Assembly: GCA_005697215.1 (NCBI GenBank)
Contig: CP040003.1
Coordinates: forward strand, 1-64,000
Length of the DNA stretch: 64,000 nt
Direction: 5' to 3'
Source of the DNA: Candidatus Saccharibacteria bacterium oral taxon 488
GTDB taxonomy: Bacteria; Patescibacteriota; Saccharimonadia; Saccharimonadales; Saccharimonadaceae
The first letter of the stretch is position 1, and each line of letters starts with the position of its first letter. Shown here in pieces: positions 34,807 to 43,121 of the stretch. A program made the translations under genes and the position numbers. The notes under the pieces are model-generated. The model saw only the letters and a list, made by a program, of their open reading frames with translations. It was not told the DNA's origin and searched no databases.

Positions 34807-37800
34807 ATGTGGAAACTTATTATTAGTGTTATTGGGGCTACGTTAGCGGCGTGCATCGCGGTGCCGGCGACGGCTGGAGCTGCTTCTGAGTACGATGATA
34901 TTATCGATAAAGTATCAACGAAAACATTGATTCATCACATTGATAATTATTCGGGTAAAACCTGTGGAAGTCCCGATGACGATTACGCGAAGAAGTGGCT
35001 GTTTGCCTTTAAGCAAAAGAGATATTATTCAGGCGACCCCAAAGACCACCAGGCGGCGGTAGAAAGTTTAGAGCGTGCTATGTCGTCACCAAAGGGTGCG
35101 TACGCGGTTGTTTATGAGCAGAATAAAAAACATAACGGCACAGCGTACCTTATAAAAGTCTTTTGGACAGAAGATGGTAAGGACGATTATGTTTATCGTT
35201 TTTATAAAAATCATCAGACAAGCGGGATTGCTCTAGCGAGAAAGGAGGGTAGTCGGACAAAACTTTATGTGGCTACTATTGCCAGTCCTAAATTGGTTTT
35301 AGGGGGTAGCAATTGTGCTCCCGAATACTTATGGGGACATAAACAGTCACGGGCTTTTGTATCTGACCTGAATATATCTGCAGAATCAAATAAAAAACTC
35401 TTCACGTCTACGTTTCCTGTTGATTATCCAAGTGGCTATGCAGGCCCCAAGTTTCCAGATAATCGTTCGGCGATCGGATGGTGGCCAGACTCGTCTCAAT
35501 ACGATGATTTTACGGAGAAGATAACGACAAAGGATTTGGTGAGTTACGTAAATCGTAATAAGAAATTTTGTGCACCGGCCGACCACTCAAATAGTTGGTT
35601 TACAGCATTGAGACGAGCAAATGTTTCTATGGCGAAAGGCCATTTCTATCATAAGGACTATATGACGAGCCTTGAGCGGGCGATGGCAACTGGTGCGTAC
35701 GCTGTTGCCTATAGCGCTGAGCCTAGCGGCCCTCGGTATATAATTGTATATTGGTCGGAAAATAGAAAAGATTTCCATATTAAGTTTTATGGTGACGCCC
35801 CGTATCGAACAGCTACCATCACGCATAAATGGGGAAGCAATGCTAAACTATACGGTATGTTTGCCGGTAGTGTCAAACCTTTCTGGGATCAGGGTGGTTG
35901 TGAGGTTGAGTTTTTACAAGGGAATTATAGTAACAACGCTGTACCCATTGCCCAGTTCAACGAGTCGTATATGCCGTGGTACGGCGGCAATAATATGAAA
36001 ATCTTCACTTCAACCTTCGACGTCGAGTATCCAGATGGCTACAGGGGTAAGCCGATTCCTGGCGATCGACGCAATATCAAGTACCTCGCTCTCGGCGATT
36101 CCTTCTCCAGCGGCGAGGGTGATACTGACAAAAATCCGGCGACTGACCGGAAGTATTATCGCCAGTGGACGGATGTGAATGAAGATAAGGCGAAGGGTGC
36201 GCCAAGGGAAAAGTGCCATGTCAGCACGCGTTCGTATCCGTACAAGCTAGCGAACTGGATGGGGCTGGGTAGCGGCCCGTCGGCGGTGTGGGCGTCGGTT
36301 GCGTGTAGTGGGGCGACGGTGTACGACATGAATTGGGACAATTCGGGCGGCTACGAGGGGCAGGGCAGCCCACTCGGACGGCTGCATGGTTATGACAATA
36401 AAGGAGTGTTGCAGAAGATGGCACTCAACGAGATGATCCCAGGGCGCGTCAAGCAAATCGAGTTCGTGAAGAAATACCAGCCAAAGGTAATCACGCTGAC
36501 GGCGGGCGGGAATGATGTGGATTTTGGCGGTAAACTGGCGAACTGTGCCATATATCCCGTATCGTGTAATTGGGCAACTTCATCAAAGCGGAATGAGCTC
36601 AAAAATGATCTGCGAAATCAATTTGACAAACTTAAGAACTTCTATGATGAGCTTAAGTCGGCCTCTAGTCATAAGGCCAAAATATATGTCTTAGGGTACC
36701 CCCAATTTGTAAATGGCGATCCAAACGCAAAGTGTAAAAGTACTCTAAATCTTGACAATAGAGAACGAGAGATGATTACAAATGCAGTAACGTATTATAA
36801 CAGTGTCATAAAGCAGGCCGCCAGGGCTGCTGGGGTGAAATATATTGATACCGAAACGGCACTAGGTAATCATCGTCTGTGTGACCAGACTGATAGTTAC
36901 GTCAACGGTGTGGCCAGTCTTCGGGATTTAGCGTTTAGCGGCAGTGAACTTCAAGAAAGTTTCCACCCAAATGCCAAAGGACACTCTGCGATAGCAGCAC
37001 GGTTTAAAGAGGAATTAAGAGGCGAAAATCCTTTGCATTACGAAAATTGTCCCGGAACTGGGAAGTTATATTGTCCAGACGACTCTGCTACTAAAAAATC
37101 AATTCCTGACACAGAGTATTTTACCGTGCAGAATGAAGATGAGGATATGCGAGTGGTACATTATCAATCTGCTAGTGGTCAAGTTGTTAAAAAAGAGATT
37201 TTAACTATTAAGACACACGAAATACCGTACAAATCACTATCGCCGATAAAAATAACCCTATATTCAAATCCAATAAAGCTAGGTGAGGTATTCGCGGGAG
37301 CTGATGGAAAAATAGATAGTTCCGTAACTATTCCAGCTACCATACCGGCTGGTTATCATACCCTCGAGTTGTCTGGAGTTGACGAAAAAGGGCACAAACT
37401 TAATCTTTACCAAACCATTCTCATCAAAGGTCCAAACCCGGACGATATCGACGAAAACGGCACACCAGATAAAAATCAACCCTGTGGTGCATTTATCCAA
37501 GCCGCCAACAAAGACGAAGACCTTGACGGCATCGACGACGCCTGCGACCCTGAGATCACCGATCCCATCCTGTATACTGCTCGCAACGGCAAGTCATCAC
37601 TTGGCGAAGATGAGGATCGGATTTATCTCTTTCGCAATACGCGAGCAGCCAACCTGACTGGCGTCACAAACGATTACGTTGACAAGTCAAAAAACCAGAA
37701 TAACGCTGATGCACTGGTTGGGCATACTTTAAGCGAAGAGACGCGCGGGCTTGCATTCAATAAGCTGGTCGTTATGAAAGAAGCTGACGGTGACATCAAA

Positions 37801-37965
37801 AAAGGAACGCCGATTATCCTCGCCAAAGACGTAAACGAGAAGTGCTACGCTCTAAAACCAGAAGATTACCTATCACCAGCACTCAAACCTGGAGCAAAAG
37901 ACTACAAGCTACGAGGATTAATAAAATTAAGTAAACTACCGAAGGGGGCAAGTTGTGAAGAATAA
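34807..37965 (+). CDS. Large secreted SGNH hydrolase with duplicated N-terminal module
   Basis: A 1052-residue exported protein with a signal peptide (1-25). Two similar modules follow (about 33-220 and 228-420), each starting YDD(I/F)...(I/V)(S/T)TK and ending (F/I)TSTF-V-YP-GY. The SGNH domain (about 425-735) has LGDSFSSGEGD (Ser), TAGGNDVDFG (Asn) and a HPNAKGH end (catalytic His). A later region has a calcium-binding-like EDLDGIDDACDPEI (about 905-920). Paired Cys are frequent. GGAGGGGG lies before the ATG. The last codons carry the ribosome-binding site and GTG start of the next gene. Likely a surface esterase/lipase or host-contact protein. Confidence 0.85.
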   Translation: MWKLIISVIGATLAACIAVPATAGAASEYDDIIDKVSTKTLIHHIDNYSGKTCGSPDDDYAKKWLFAFKQKRYYSGDPKDHQAAVESLERAMSSPKGAYAVVYEQNKKHNGTAYLIKVFWTEDGKDDYVYRFYKNHQTSGIALARKEGSRTKLYVATIASPKLVLGGSNCAPEYLWGHKQSRAFVSDLNISAESNKKLFTSTFPVDYPSGYAGPKFPDNRSAIGWWPDSSQYDDFTEKITTKDLVSYVNRNKKFCAPADHSNSWFTALRRANVSMAKGHFYHKDYMTSLERAMATGAYAVAYSAEPSGPRYIIVYWSENRKDFHIKFYGDAPYRTATITHKWGSNAKLYGMFAGSVKPFWDQGGCEVEFLQGNYSNNAVPIAQFNESYMPWYGGNNMKIFTSTFDVEYPDGYRGKPIPGDRRNIKYLALGDSFSSGEGDTDKNPATDRKYYRQWTDVNEDKAKGAPREKCHVSTRSYPYKLANWMGLGSGPSAVWASVACSGATVYDMNWDNSGGYEGQGSPLGRLHGYDNKGVLQKMALNEMIPGRVKQIEFVKKYQPKVITLTAGGNDVDFGGKLANCAIYPVSCNWATSSKRNELKNDLRNQFDKLKNFYDELKSASSHKAKIYVLGYPQFVNGDPNAKCKSTLNLDNREREMITNAVTYYNSVIKQAARAAGVKYIDTETALGNHRLCDQTDSYVNGVASLRDLAFSGSELQESFHPNAKGHSAIAARFKEELRGENPLHYENCPGTGKLYCPDDSATKKSIPDTEYFTVQNEDEDMRVVHYQSASGQVVKKEILTIKTHEIPYKSLSPIKITLYSNPIKLGEVFAGADGKIDSSVTIPATIPAGYHTLELSGVDEKGHKLNLYQTILIKGPNPDDIDENGTPDKNQPCGAFIQAANKDEDLDGIDDACDPEITDPILYTARNGKSSLGEDEDRIYLFRNTRAANLTGVTNDYVDKSKNQNNADALVGHTLSEETRGLAFNKLVVMKEADGDIKKGTPIILAKDVNEKCYALKPEDYLSPALKPGAKDYKLRGLIKLSKLPKGASCEE

Positions 37966-38254
37966 GAAAGTTATAAAGTACTCAATCATGCTGTATACTG
38001 GTATACTGTCGGTTTTAGGATTGTGCCAGTTTCTAGGCATACCAAACCTTGATACAGCTTCAAGACACGACAGGATGTTGCTGGGAGCGACTATATGGTG
38101 GTTAGGTGTGGCCGGAGTTATTATAAATGCGATTATTGCGATAAGGTTTAAGGCATTGAGGATCTTGGCCATTGTCCTGCTAATGTTGTGCATCGTGTTT
38201 GGCTTGGTCGGTGGTTTTCATTATTATTTAGCAATCAACTGGAAATGGGGTTGA
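37955..38254 (+). CDS. Small three-helix membrane protein (family A)
   Basis: A 99-residue protein with three predicted TM helices (about 8-28, 42-65, 70-92). It begins at a GTG inside the hydrolase stop region (11-base overlap), and the hydrolase's last codons supply AAGGGGG as ribosome-binding site, so it is translationally coupled. Clearly homologous to the gene at 38586 (shared LNLD/PNLD and GGFHYY/GCFHYF segments). No known family. Confidence 0.72.
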   Translation: MKNKKVIKYSIMLYTGILSVLGLCQFLGIPNLDTASRHDRMLLGATIWWLGVAGVIINAIIAIRFKALRILAIVLLMLCIVFGLVGGFHYYLAINWKWG

Positions 38255-38257
38255 TCC

Positions 38258-38542
38258 GTGAAGAATAAGAAAATAATTGTGGGATTATCAATTATTGTCC
38301 CAATGTTAATATTGTTGCTAGAATACTACATAATCGGTCCGCTATTGGCTGATGGTGTCAGTATATTTGTTGCACAATGCTCGTTGCTAGCTTTGAGTGT
38401 TATATTTATGATAGCGGGCATTGTCATTTTAGTGAGAGCTTCTGGGGGTTATAAATTTTGTTGTGTACCCAGTATCGTCGCCAGCTTATTACTCGTTTTT
38501 GGATATTTTTTGTCCGAGGCTGTAAAAGAGATACGGTTCTAG
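38258..38542 (+). CDS. Small three-helix membrane protein (family B)
   Basis: A 94-residue protein with three predicted TM helices and a GTG start after GGGGTTGATCC. It resembles the 38959 gene: both have a short loop before C(V/I)P (KFCCVP and KLWCIP) and end in (K/R)E(I/F)(R/Q)F. Function unknown. Confidence 0.7.
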   Translation: MKNKKIIVGLSIIVPMLILLLEYYIIGPLLADGVSIFVAQCSLLALSVIFMIAGIVILVRASGGYKFCCVPSIVASLLLVFGYFLSEAVKEIRF

Positions 38543-38585
38543 TGAGCTTGGAAAGTAAAATGTGTTATGCTCAACAAGGTGGGCT

Positions 38586-38891
38586 GTGAAGAAAAATAAG
38601 ATTGTAAAATACGCCACGACAACTTATACATGTCTATTGGCGGTAATGGCATTTTGCTTATTCGTAGGAATACTGAATCTAGACATGAATCCGAGGCAAG
38701 TTAACTCACTGTTAGGGATCATTCTTGTGTGGGCAAGTGTGATCGGTATAGCTATAAACCTGCTCACGGTAATTTTTATAAAAAGTCTACGCTCCATTGC
38801 CGTAGTGCTGCTCATCGTATGCACATTTGCACTGGCAGAAGGATGTTTTCATTATTTTTGGTTTTCACAGCCATTCGCAGGGGGACGGTAA
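38586..38891 (+). CDS. Small three-helix membrane protein (family A)
   Basis: A 101-residue paralogue of the 37955 gene. I choose the GTG at 38586, since GTGAAGAAAAATAAG parallels the other starts of the array and AAGGTGGGC precedes it; an in-frame ATG at 38562 would add 8 atypical residues. Confidence 0.68.
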   Translation: MKKNKIVKYATTTYTCLLAVMAFCLFVGILNLDMNPRQVNSLLGIILVWASVIGIAINLLTVIFIKSLRSIAVVLLIVCTFALAEGCFHYFWFSQPFAGGR

Positions 38892-38958
38892 AGTAGCACA
38901 TGGCTAATCACACTATGAAGATTAATAAAACTAAATAAGCTACCGAAGGGGGTTAGTT

Positions 38959-39252
38959 GTGAAAAAGAATAGACAAACGTGTCAAAACATAATCACTATA
39001 ATTATAGGGATAATTCCCATCCCCACGCTCGTAATCTATCAAATAATAGCTGAAAAATTCATATTTCCACATTACTCCGAAGCTCATTTCGGTTATCTAC
39101 TCATAGGAATTGGAGCCTTTGTCATCGGGGGAGCTATCCTAGTTTGTTGTCGAGGCAAGGTAAAATTATGGTGTATTCCTGGGATACTTGTTGGGATTAT
39201 TGCGGTATTAGCTTACATCATAGCTATTGGGCTGAGGGAATTTCAGTTCTAA
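38959..39252 (+). CDS. Small three-helix membrane protein (family B)
   Basis: A 97-residue paralogue of the 38258 gene with a GTG start directly after a seam repeat (GAAGGGGGTTAGTT), which provides the ribosome-binding site. The C-terminus LREFQF matches VKEIRF of family B. Confidence 0.7.
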   Translation: MKKNRQTCQNIITIIIGIIPIPTLVIYQIIAEKFIFPHYSEAHFGYLLIGIGAFVIGGAILVCCRGKVKLWCIPGILVGIIAVLAYIIAIGLREFQF

Positions 39253-39299
39253 GCTCTGGGGTTAACGATACTGAAGTTATCGTAGGCTACTACGTCCCA

Positions 39300-39413
39300 A
39301 AACCAGAAGACCATCTATCACCAGCACTAAAACCAGGATCAAAAGACTATAAACCACGAGGATTGATAAAGTTAAACAAACTACCGAAGGGGGTTGGTTG
39401 TGAAAAAGAATAA
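39300..39413 (+). pseudogene. Fragment of the SGNH hydrolase C-terminus
   Basis: About 37 codons match the hydrolase end (KPED-LSPALKPGSKDYKPRG and on to LPKGVGCE). It lacks a start and the rest of the protein, so it is a duplicated remnant. Its 3' end overlaps the next membrane gene just as in the parental gene. Confidence 0.75.
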
Positions 39414-39756
39414 AAAGATAACGCAGAATATATTATTGACGGCCGTTATGGCTACCATGCCGTTACTCGTGGTGCGAGGTGATACATATCAGATAGGGCT
39501 GATTATAGAATGTATTGCCGCCGTGATTAGTCTGTTATTATTGTTTACTTCTGCGAATAGAAGAAAGAATTTTCCACTTTCACATCTGGCGGCTATTTTG
39601 TGGCTATTTGTCCCCGTGTCATTTTTGTTTCTACTGCAAACATCCTTGTTTGGGAGTGGTTTTGAAGGGCTTTTTAATTGGGCGAGGACCGGAGTCATAA
39701 TTGGTATCGTCGCTATAATATTGACAAGTATTCAGCTGTTCAGAGTGAATCGTTGA
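39400..39756 (+). CDS. Small membrane protein of the hydrolase array
   Basis: A 118-residue protein with three to four hydrophobic segments and a GTG start after the seam repeat AAGGGGGTTGGTT. It shares the N-terminal Lys-Lys-Asn-Lys pattern with its neighbours but otherwise looks different from families A and B. Function unknown. Confidence 0.65.
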   Translation: MKKNKKITQNILLTAVMATMPLLVVRGDTYQIGLIIECIAAVISLLLLFTSANRRKNFPLSHLAAILWLFVPVSFLFLLQTSLFGSGFEGLFNWARTGVIIGIVAIILTSIQLFRVNR

Positions 39757-39777
39757 TGGAGCTTGACGGGGTTAATT

Positions 39778-40119
39778 GTGAAGAATAAAGAAATGGTTAA
39801 TGATAATATATCTGGTAAGTTAATAAATAAAAAATCTGTCAATAAAAAAAGACGGGTTGCTGGTCTGTATATTCAAACGTTCACCGGACTTCTAGTCGTA
39901 TTCTGGTTATATAGCTGGATGGTAGCGAATCTAATAAGTGACCAAACCTCTATGTTCTATAAAATTATAGCAGGAGTAGTAATTTTGTGCTCGCTTGTAA
40001 ATGTCCTCCTACTTAAAAAATGGTGGCAACGACTTATCTGGGTGTTTATTGTTCTTATTTTTGTCGCAATCTTAACTTATTGGATTGGCTGGGACTTATA
40101 TAGCGATATACGTTTTTAG
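39778..40119 (+). CDS. Small membrane protein of the hydrolase array
   Basis: A 113-residue protein with a longer basic N-terminus (about 1-35) and three hydrophobic segments. It ends in SDIRF, like family B. The GTG at 39778 is preceded by a partial seam (GGGGTTAATT). Confidence 0.62.
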   Translation: MKNKEMVNDNISGKLINKKSVNKKRRVAGLYIQTFTGLLVVFWLYSWMVANLISDQTSMFYKIIAGVVILCSLVNVLLLKKWWQRLIWVFIVLIFVAILTYWIGWDLYSDIRF

Positions 40120-40142
40120 CGGTGGGAAAAAGAGGAGAATAT

Positions 40143-40529
40143 ATGGCTATGGTCTCAAAATCCCAGGATATTGACGAAAACGGTACACCAGATAAAAATC
40201 AACTCCGCTGAGCCTTCTTGAAGGCTTCGGGAAAAGACGAAGACCTTGACGGCATTGACGACGCCTGCGACCCTGAAATCACCGACCCAATTCTCTATGT
40301 CGATCGCAATGGTAAATCAGAGTTTAACAAAGATGAAGAAGACGATAAAGAGAATAATATTTCAAAAGGCATGCCTATAGTTTTGGTAAAAGACATAAAC
40401 GAGAAGTGCTACGCCCTAAAACCAGAAGACTACCTATCGCCAGCACTCAAACCAGGATCAAACGGTTACAAACCACGAGGATTAATAAAATTAAATAGAC
40501 TACCGAAGGGGGTGAACTGTGAGAAATAA
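40143..40529 (+). pseudogene. Degenerate copy of the SGNH hydrolase C-terminal third
   Basis: Starts with a good AGAGGAG site and ATG and reads DIDENGTPDKNQ like the parent, then hits an in-frame TGA at about 40209. After it, in the same frame, EDLDGIDDACDPEITDPIL and the terminal LPKGVNCEK continue. The parent has Cys-Gly-Ala near the stop position, not Trp, so this is a nonsense change rather than recoding. A truncated membrane-gene start (GTGAGAAATAAA) follows and stops after 16 codons. Confidence 0.78.
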
Positions 40530-40617
40530 ATTTAGGTGCAATGATTTGGCGGCTGCTTGGTCGCGGTGATAGGTTGATTAACTAGTGTAGCCGATTTATC
40601 ATAAAGGGTGGTAGGTT

Positions 40618-40917
40618 ATGAAAGACAATGTAGCGACGACGGACAAGCCATATTTGAGCGATACGGTTGTGATTTTACTGGTAGTCGCACCGGTAGCTTT
40701 GTGCGTGCTGCTCTTTGTTGTGGCGAGGTGGGATACGTGGTGGATTCGTGAATATCATGTTACTGAGATAGCAGCAATGGCGCTGCCGATGCTGTTATCG
40801 GCGGCGGGAGTGTGGATGGTGGTGTGGCTGCGGGGTGTATATAAACTCTGTGCGCTGAGCAGCCTCGCGGTAGCGGCGTTGTTCTGGCTGGCGTTCCTCT
40901 ATAAGCTATCGCAGTGA
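40618..40917 (+). CDS. Small three-helix membrane protein (family B-like)
   Basis: A 99-residue protein with three TM helices. The loop GVYKLCALSSL resembles the family B loop (YKFCCVPSIV). Last plus-strand gene of the array; it overlaps the convergent minus-strand gene by 12 bases. Confidence 0.68.
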   Translation: MKDNVATTDKPYLSDTVVILLVVAPVALCVLLFVVARWDTWWIREYHVTEIAAMALPMLLSAAGVWMVVWLRGVYKLCALSSLAVAALFWLAFLYKLSQ

Positions 40918-41439
40918 TTTTTTATGACTCTGGCGGTACTTGGTGCGGCGATTGATAGTCATAAGAGATGTTCCGCAGATGAAAAGCGGTGGCATACAGA
41001 ACAGGTATACAAATTCCCCGAGTCCATCAGCCAGAAAGCAGTTACCTGTAGAAAATCCGCTGCCGCAGTGCCCGGGAATACCCCACCCGCCGATTGTCAC
41101 ATCGAGAAGCAGTATCAGTATTGCGAGGTAAAACAGAATACCCGTTATGACGAGCGGCCAGCGATTGCGTAGATTCTGGTGGCGGGCGGCGGTGATTGAC
41201 CGGTCCGTTATCCCTATCATCAGCAAAGTGATAAGCATGGCCACAATGAACCACATTGAGTCGTGCAAATAGTAATCATAATAATAGTCAGGCGGACCAA
41301 ATTGGTCGGAGTTGAGCTTGTGTAGGTGGTCATTATGGGCAGTTGCAAGCACAAAAACGAGAATTGTCAGACCGTAAATAAGCCAACGTATAATGCGGGT
41401 GGCAATTGATTTTTTTGATGTAGCATTTTCGGTCATCAA
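40906..41439 (-). CDS. Four-helix membrane protein of unknown function
   Basis: A 177-residue protein with four predicted TM helices (about 17-37, 60-82, 95-118, 143-165) and a loop containing two Cys (GHCGSGFSTGNCF). The start overlaps the murF stop by 4 bases, so it is cotranscribed with murF. No family recognised. Confidence 0.7.
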   Translation of the reverse strand: MMTENATSKKSIATRIIRWLIYGLTILVFVLATAHNDHLHKLNSDQFGPPDYYYDYYLHDSMWFIVAMLITLLMIGITDRSITAARHQNLRNRWPLVITGILFYLAILILLLDVTIGGWGIPGHCGSGFSTGNCFLADGLGEFVYLFCMPPLFICGTSLMTINRRTKYRQSHKKSLR

Positions 41440-42722
41440 TGGTCACTTTCAAAAAACTGCCGTTTCTTTTCGAGCCACGCGTCTGATTGGCGGACGAGTT
41501 TTTGGCGGTCGGCGGGGTTTTTGAGGAGTGGCTTGATGGCCTCCTCGAGGTAGATGCCGCCCTGGGAGCCCTTGAAGAGTAAAATTGTGTCTTTATTGGC
41601 CAGGCGAGCGAGGAGCTTGGCAGCGTCGGTGGCCTTGGTAAACGAAGTGACGGTACAGCCGTTTTGCTGAGCAACTGGAGCGAGAAATTGCTCGGCCAAG
41701 CGACCAACGGTGATGACGTGATCGAGCTGCTTTGGGTCGCATAGCGCGCCAATGGCAGCGTGTTCGTCAGCCGTGGTTTCGCCCAGCTCGTTCATGTCGC
41801 CGAGGACAGCGATTTTAGTTTTGGCGGGCAGCTGGTAAAGCGTCGTCAAGGCAGATTTTACGGCAAGGGGACTGGAATTATACGAGTCGTCGATGATGGT
41901 TGCGTCGTTGATGCCGGGCAAGATATTCATGCGGCCGCTGACTGGCGTGAAATTCTCGAGCATGGTCATCACGCATTCAATGTCAAGTCCAAGCTCTAAC
42001 GCCACCGCCGCCGCGCCAGCAGCAACGCGGAGCTGATGCACGCCGACAACGGGGATGATGAATGGACGCGAGGTTTGGTCGGCGTGGATGAGCCGGCACT
42101 GAAAGCCCTTGCCACTGGTAAATTTACCGATAGCCATCTGGTAGTCGGCGCCCGGCTCGGTGCCGTAGGAAATGATTTGGCCGCAATCGGCGAAGTCCAC
42201 GAACTCGGGGCGAATGTCATCGCGGTTGTAGATCACTTTTTCGCTATATTCAGCGAGCGCAAATTCCTCGCGGGCGACGGTTTCTAGTGAGCCGAAAAAC
42301 TCCATGTGCTCGGGTGCGATGGCGGTGACGATGGTGATGTCAGGGCGAATATAGCGACCAAACGCAGTCATTTCGCCGGGATGGTCAATGCCAAATTCCT
42401 GGACGACAACGTCGATGTCATGCTGGCGGCGGGCAGCGCGGCGGGCTCGGCCCAAGACCGATAACCAATTCCATACCGAGCGGGGGTTCTGCGGTGAGTC
42501 AACACCGAGGATTTCTAGTGGCGCGCTAAACTCGGCATTGAAGTTGCCGCGGTTGGTGCGGACTTTATAGCTGGAGTTTAGGACGCCGACGAGGGTTGAC
42601 TTGGTAGTGGTTTTACCGACGCTGCCGACGACGGCAACGAGCTTGATGTGCGGATTATGCAGGAAGAACGTAGTGACAGAGCGGGCGAGAATGCGCGAGA
42701 TGAGGGTTTTGAAGAGTCTCAT
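41436..42722 (-). CDS. murF: UDP-N-acetylmuramoyl-tripeptide--D-Ala-D-Ala ligase MurF
   Basis: MurF joins D-Ala-D-Ala to the UDP-MurNAc-tripeptide, the last cytoplasmic step of the precursor. The ATP loop is GSVGKTTTK; NRGNFNAEFSAPLEIL, TAIAPEHMEFFG and the C-terminal DDSYNSSPLAVKSAL are typical. At 428 residues it has a short N-terminal domain. TGCTATACT, an extended -10, ends 6 nt before the ATG, so the mRNA is probably leaderless. Confidence 0.92.
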   Translation of the reverse strand: MRLFKTLISRILARSVTTFFLHNPHIKLVAVVGSVGKTTTKSTLVGVLNSSYKVRTNRGNFNAEFSAPLEILGVDSPQNPRSVWNWLSVLGRARRAARRQHDIDVVVQEFGIDHPGEMTAFGRYIRPDITIVTAIAPEHMEFFGSLETVAREEFALAEYSEKVIYNRDDIRPEFVDFADCGQIISYGTEPGADYQMAIGKFTSGKGFQCRLIHADQTSRPFIIPVVGVHQLRVAAGAAAVALELGLDIECVMTMLENFTPVSGRMNILPGINDATIIDDSYNSSPLAVKSALTTLYQLPAKTKIAVLGDMNELGETTADEHAAIGALCDPKQLDHVITVGRLAEQFLAPVAQQNGCTVTSFTKATDAAKLLARLANKDTILLFKGSQGGIYLEEAIKPLLKNPADRQKLVRQSDAWLEKKRQFFESDH

Positions 42723-42762
42723 GGATATAGTATAGCATTGACCGTGGGGTTAGTCATATCTT

Positions 42763-42789
42763 CTAGCACTCGCCCTTGACGAGTGCTAA
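42763..42789. promoter_or_regulatory. CIRCE operator (HrcA site)
   Basis: CTAGCACTC, a 9-base spacer and GAGTGCTAA: the CIRCE inverted repeat with one mismatch to TTAGCACTC at its first base. It overlaps the groES -35 box, so HrcA-type repression is expected. Confidence 0.92.
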
Positions 42790-42805
42790 TTTAGTGCGGT
42801 ACAAT
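42776..42805 (+). promoter_or_regulatory. groES-groEL promoter
   Basis: TTGACG (42776-42781), an 18-bp spacer and TACAAT (42800-42805). The -35 and start of the spacer lie inside the CIRCE element. Confidence 0.8.
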
Positions 42806-42835
42806 GGGTGTATTGTTAACGAAATGGAGGATGAT

Positions 42836-43102
42836 ATGGATACACCCATCAAGCCTCTCGGTGACCGCGTGGTAGCGGTGCGCGAGGAGGCGAAGACGCA
42901 GACGGCTAGCGGGATTTATTTGCCGGACAACGCCAAGGAGAAGCCGGTGGTGGCCGAGGTTAAAGCAGTTGGCGGCGACGTCAAGAATGTGCAAGTGGGC
43001 GATAAGATTGTGTATAAGGAATATTCGACTACGGATCTAAAGATTGACGGCACGGAATATTTGATCGTCCGCGAGGAAGATATTTTAGCAACGGTTGTTT
43101 GA
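42836..43102 (+). CDS. groES: Co-chaperonin GroES
   Basis: An 88-residue GroES, which caps the GroEL chamber. The start is the ATG at 42836, 7 bases after GGAGG; PLGDRVV near the N-terminus and the mobile-loop region (KTQTASGIYLPDNAKEKP) are typical, as is YKEYSTTDLKIDG...YLIVREEDILA. A longer frame upstream would run into the promoter. Confidence 0.96.
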   Translation: MDTPIKPLGDRVVAVREEAKTQTASGIYLPDNAKEKPVVAEVKAVGGDVKNVQVGDKIVYKEYSTTDLKIDGTEYLIVREEDILATVV

Positions 43103-43121
43103 GAAAAGAGGAGTTTACGTT

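Larger units (their letters stand above)
37936..40530 (+). repeat. Repeated gene-end/gene-start seam downstream of the SGNH hydrolase
   Basis: The sequence CTACCGAAGGGGG plus a nearby TGTGA start recurs at 37936-37965, 38940-38970, 39381-39411 and about 40500-40530. At each seam, codons for the hydrolase C-terminus (LPKG-CE) run into the GTG start of a small membrane protein. The copies at 39.3 and 40.2-40.5 kb also carry upstream hydrolase sequence; the copy at 38.94 kb is only a short remnant. Confidence 0.8.

Noticed and set aside
39144..39299. Extending the hydrolase fragment at 39300 upstream to an ATG at 39144
   Set aside because: That part overlaps the end of a family B membrane gene in another frame and shows no similarity to the hydrolase.
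40209..40211. In-frame TGA in the hydrolase fragment as a sign of UGA recoding
   Set aside because: UGA terminates murE and other genes cleanly here, and the parent hydrolase does not have Trp or Gly exactly at this position, so a nonsense mutation is simpler.
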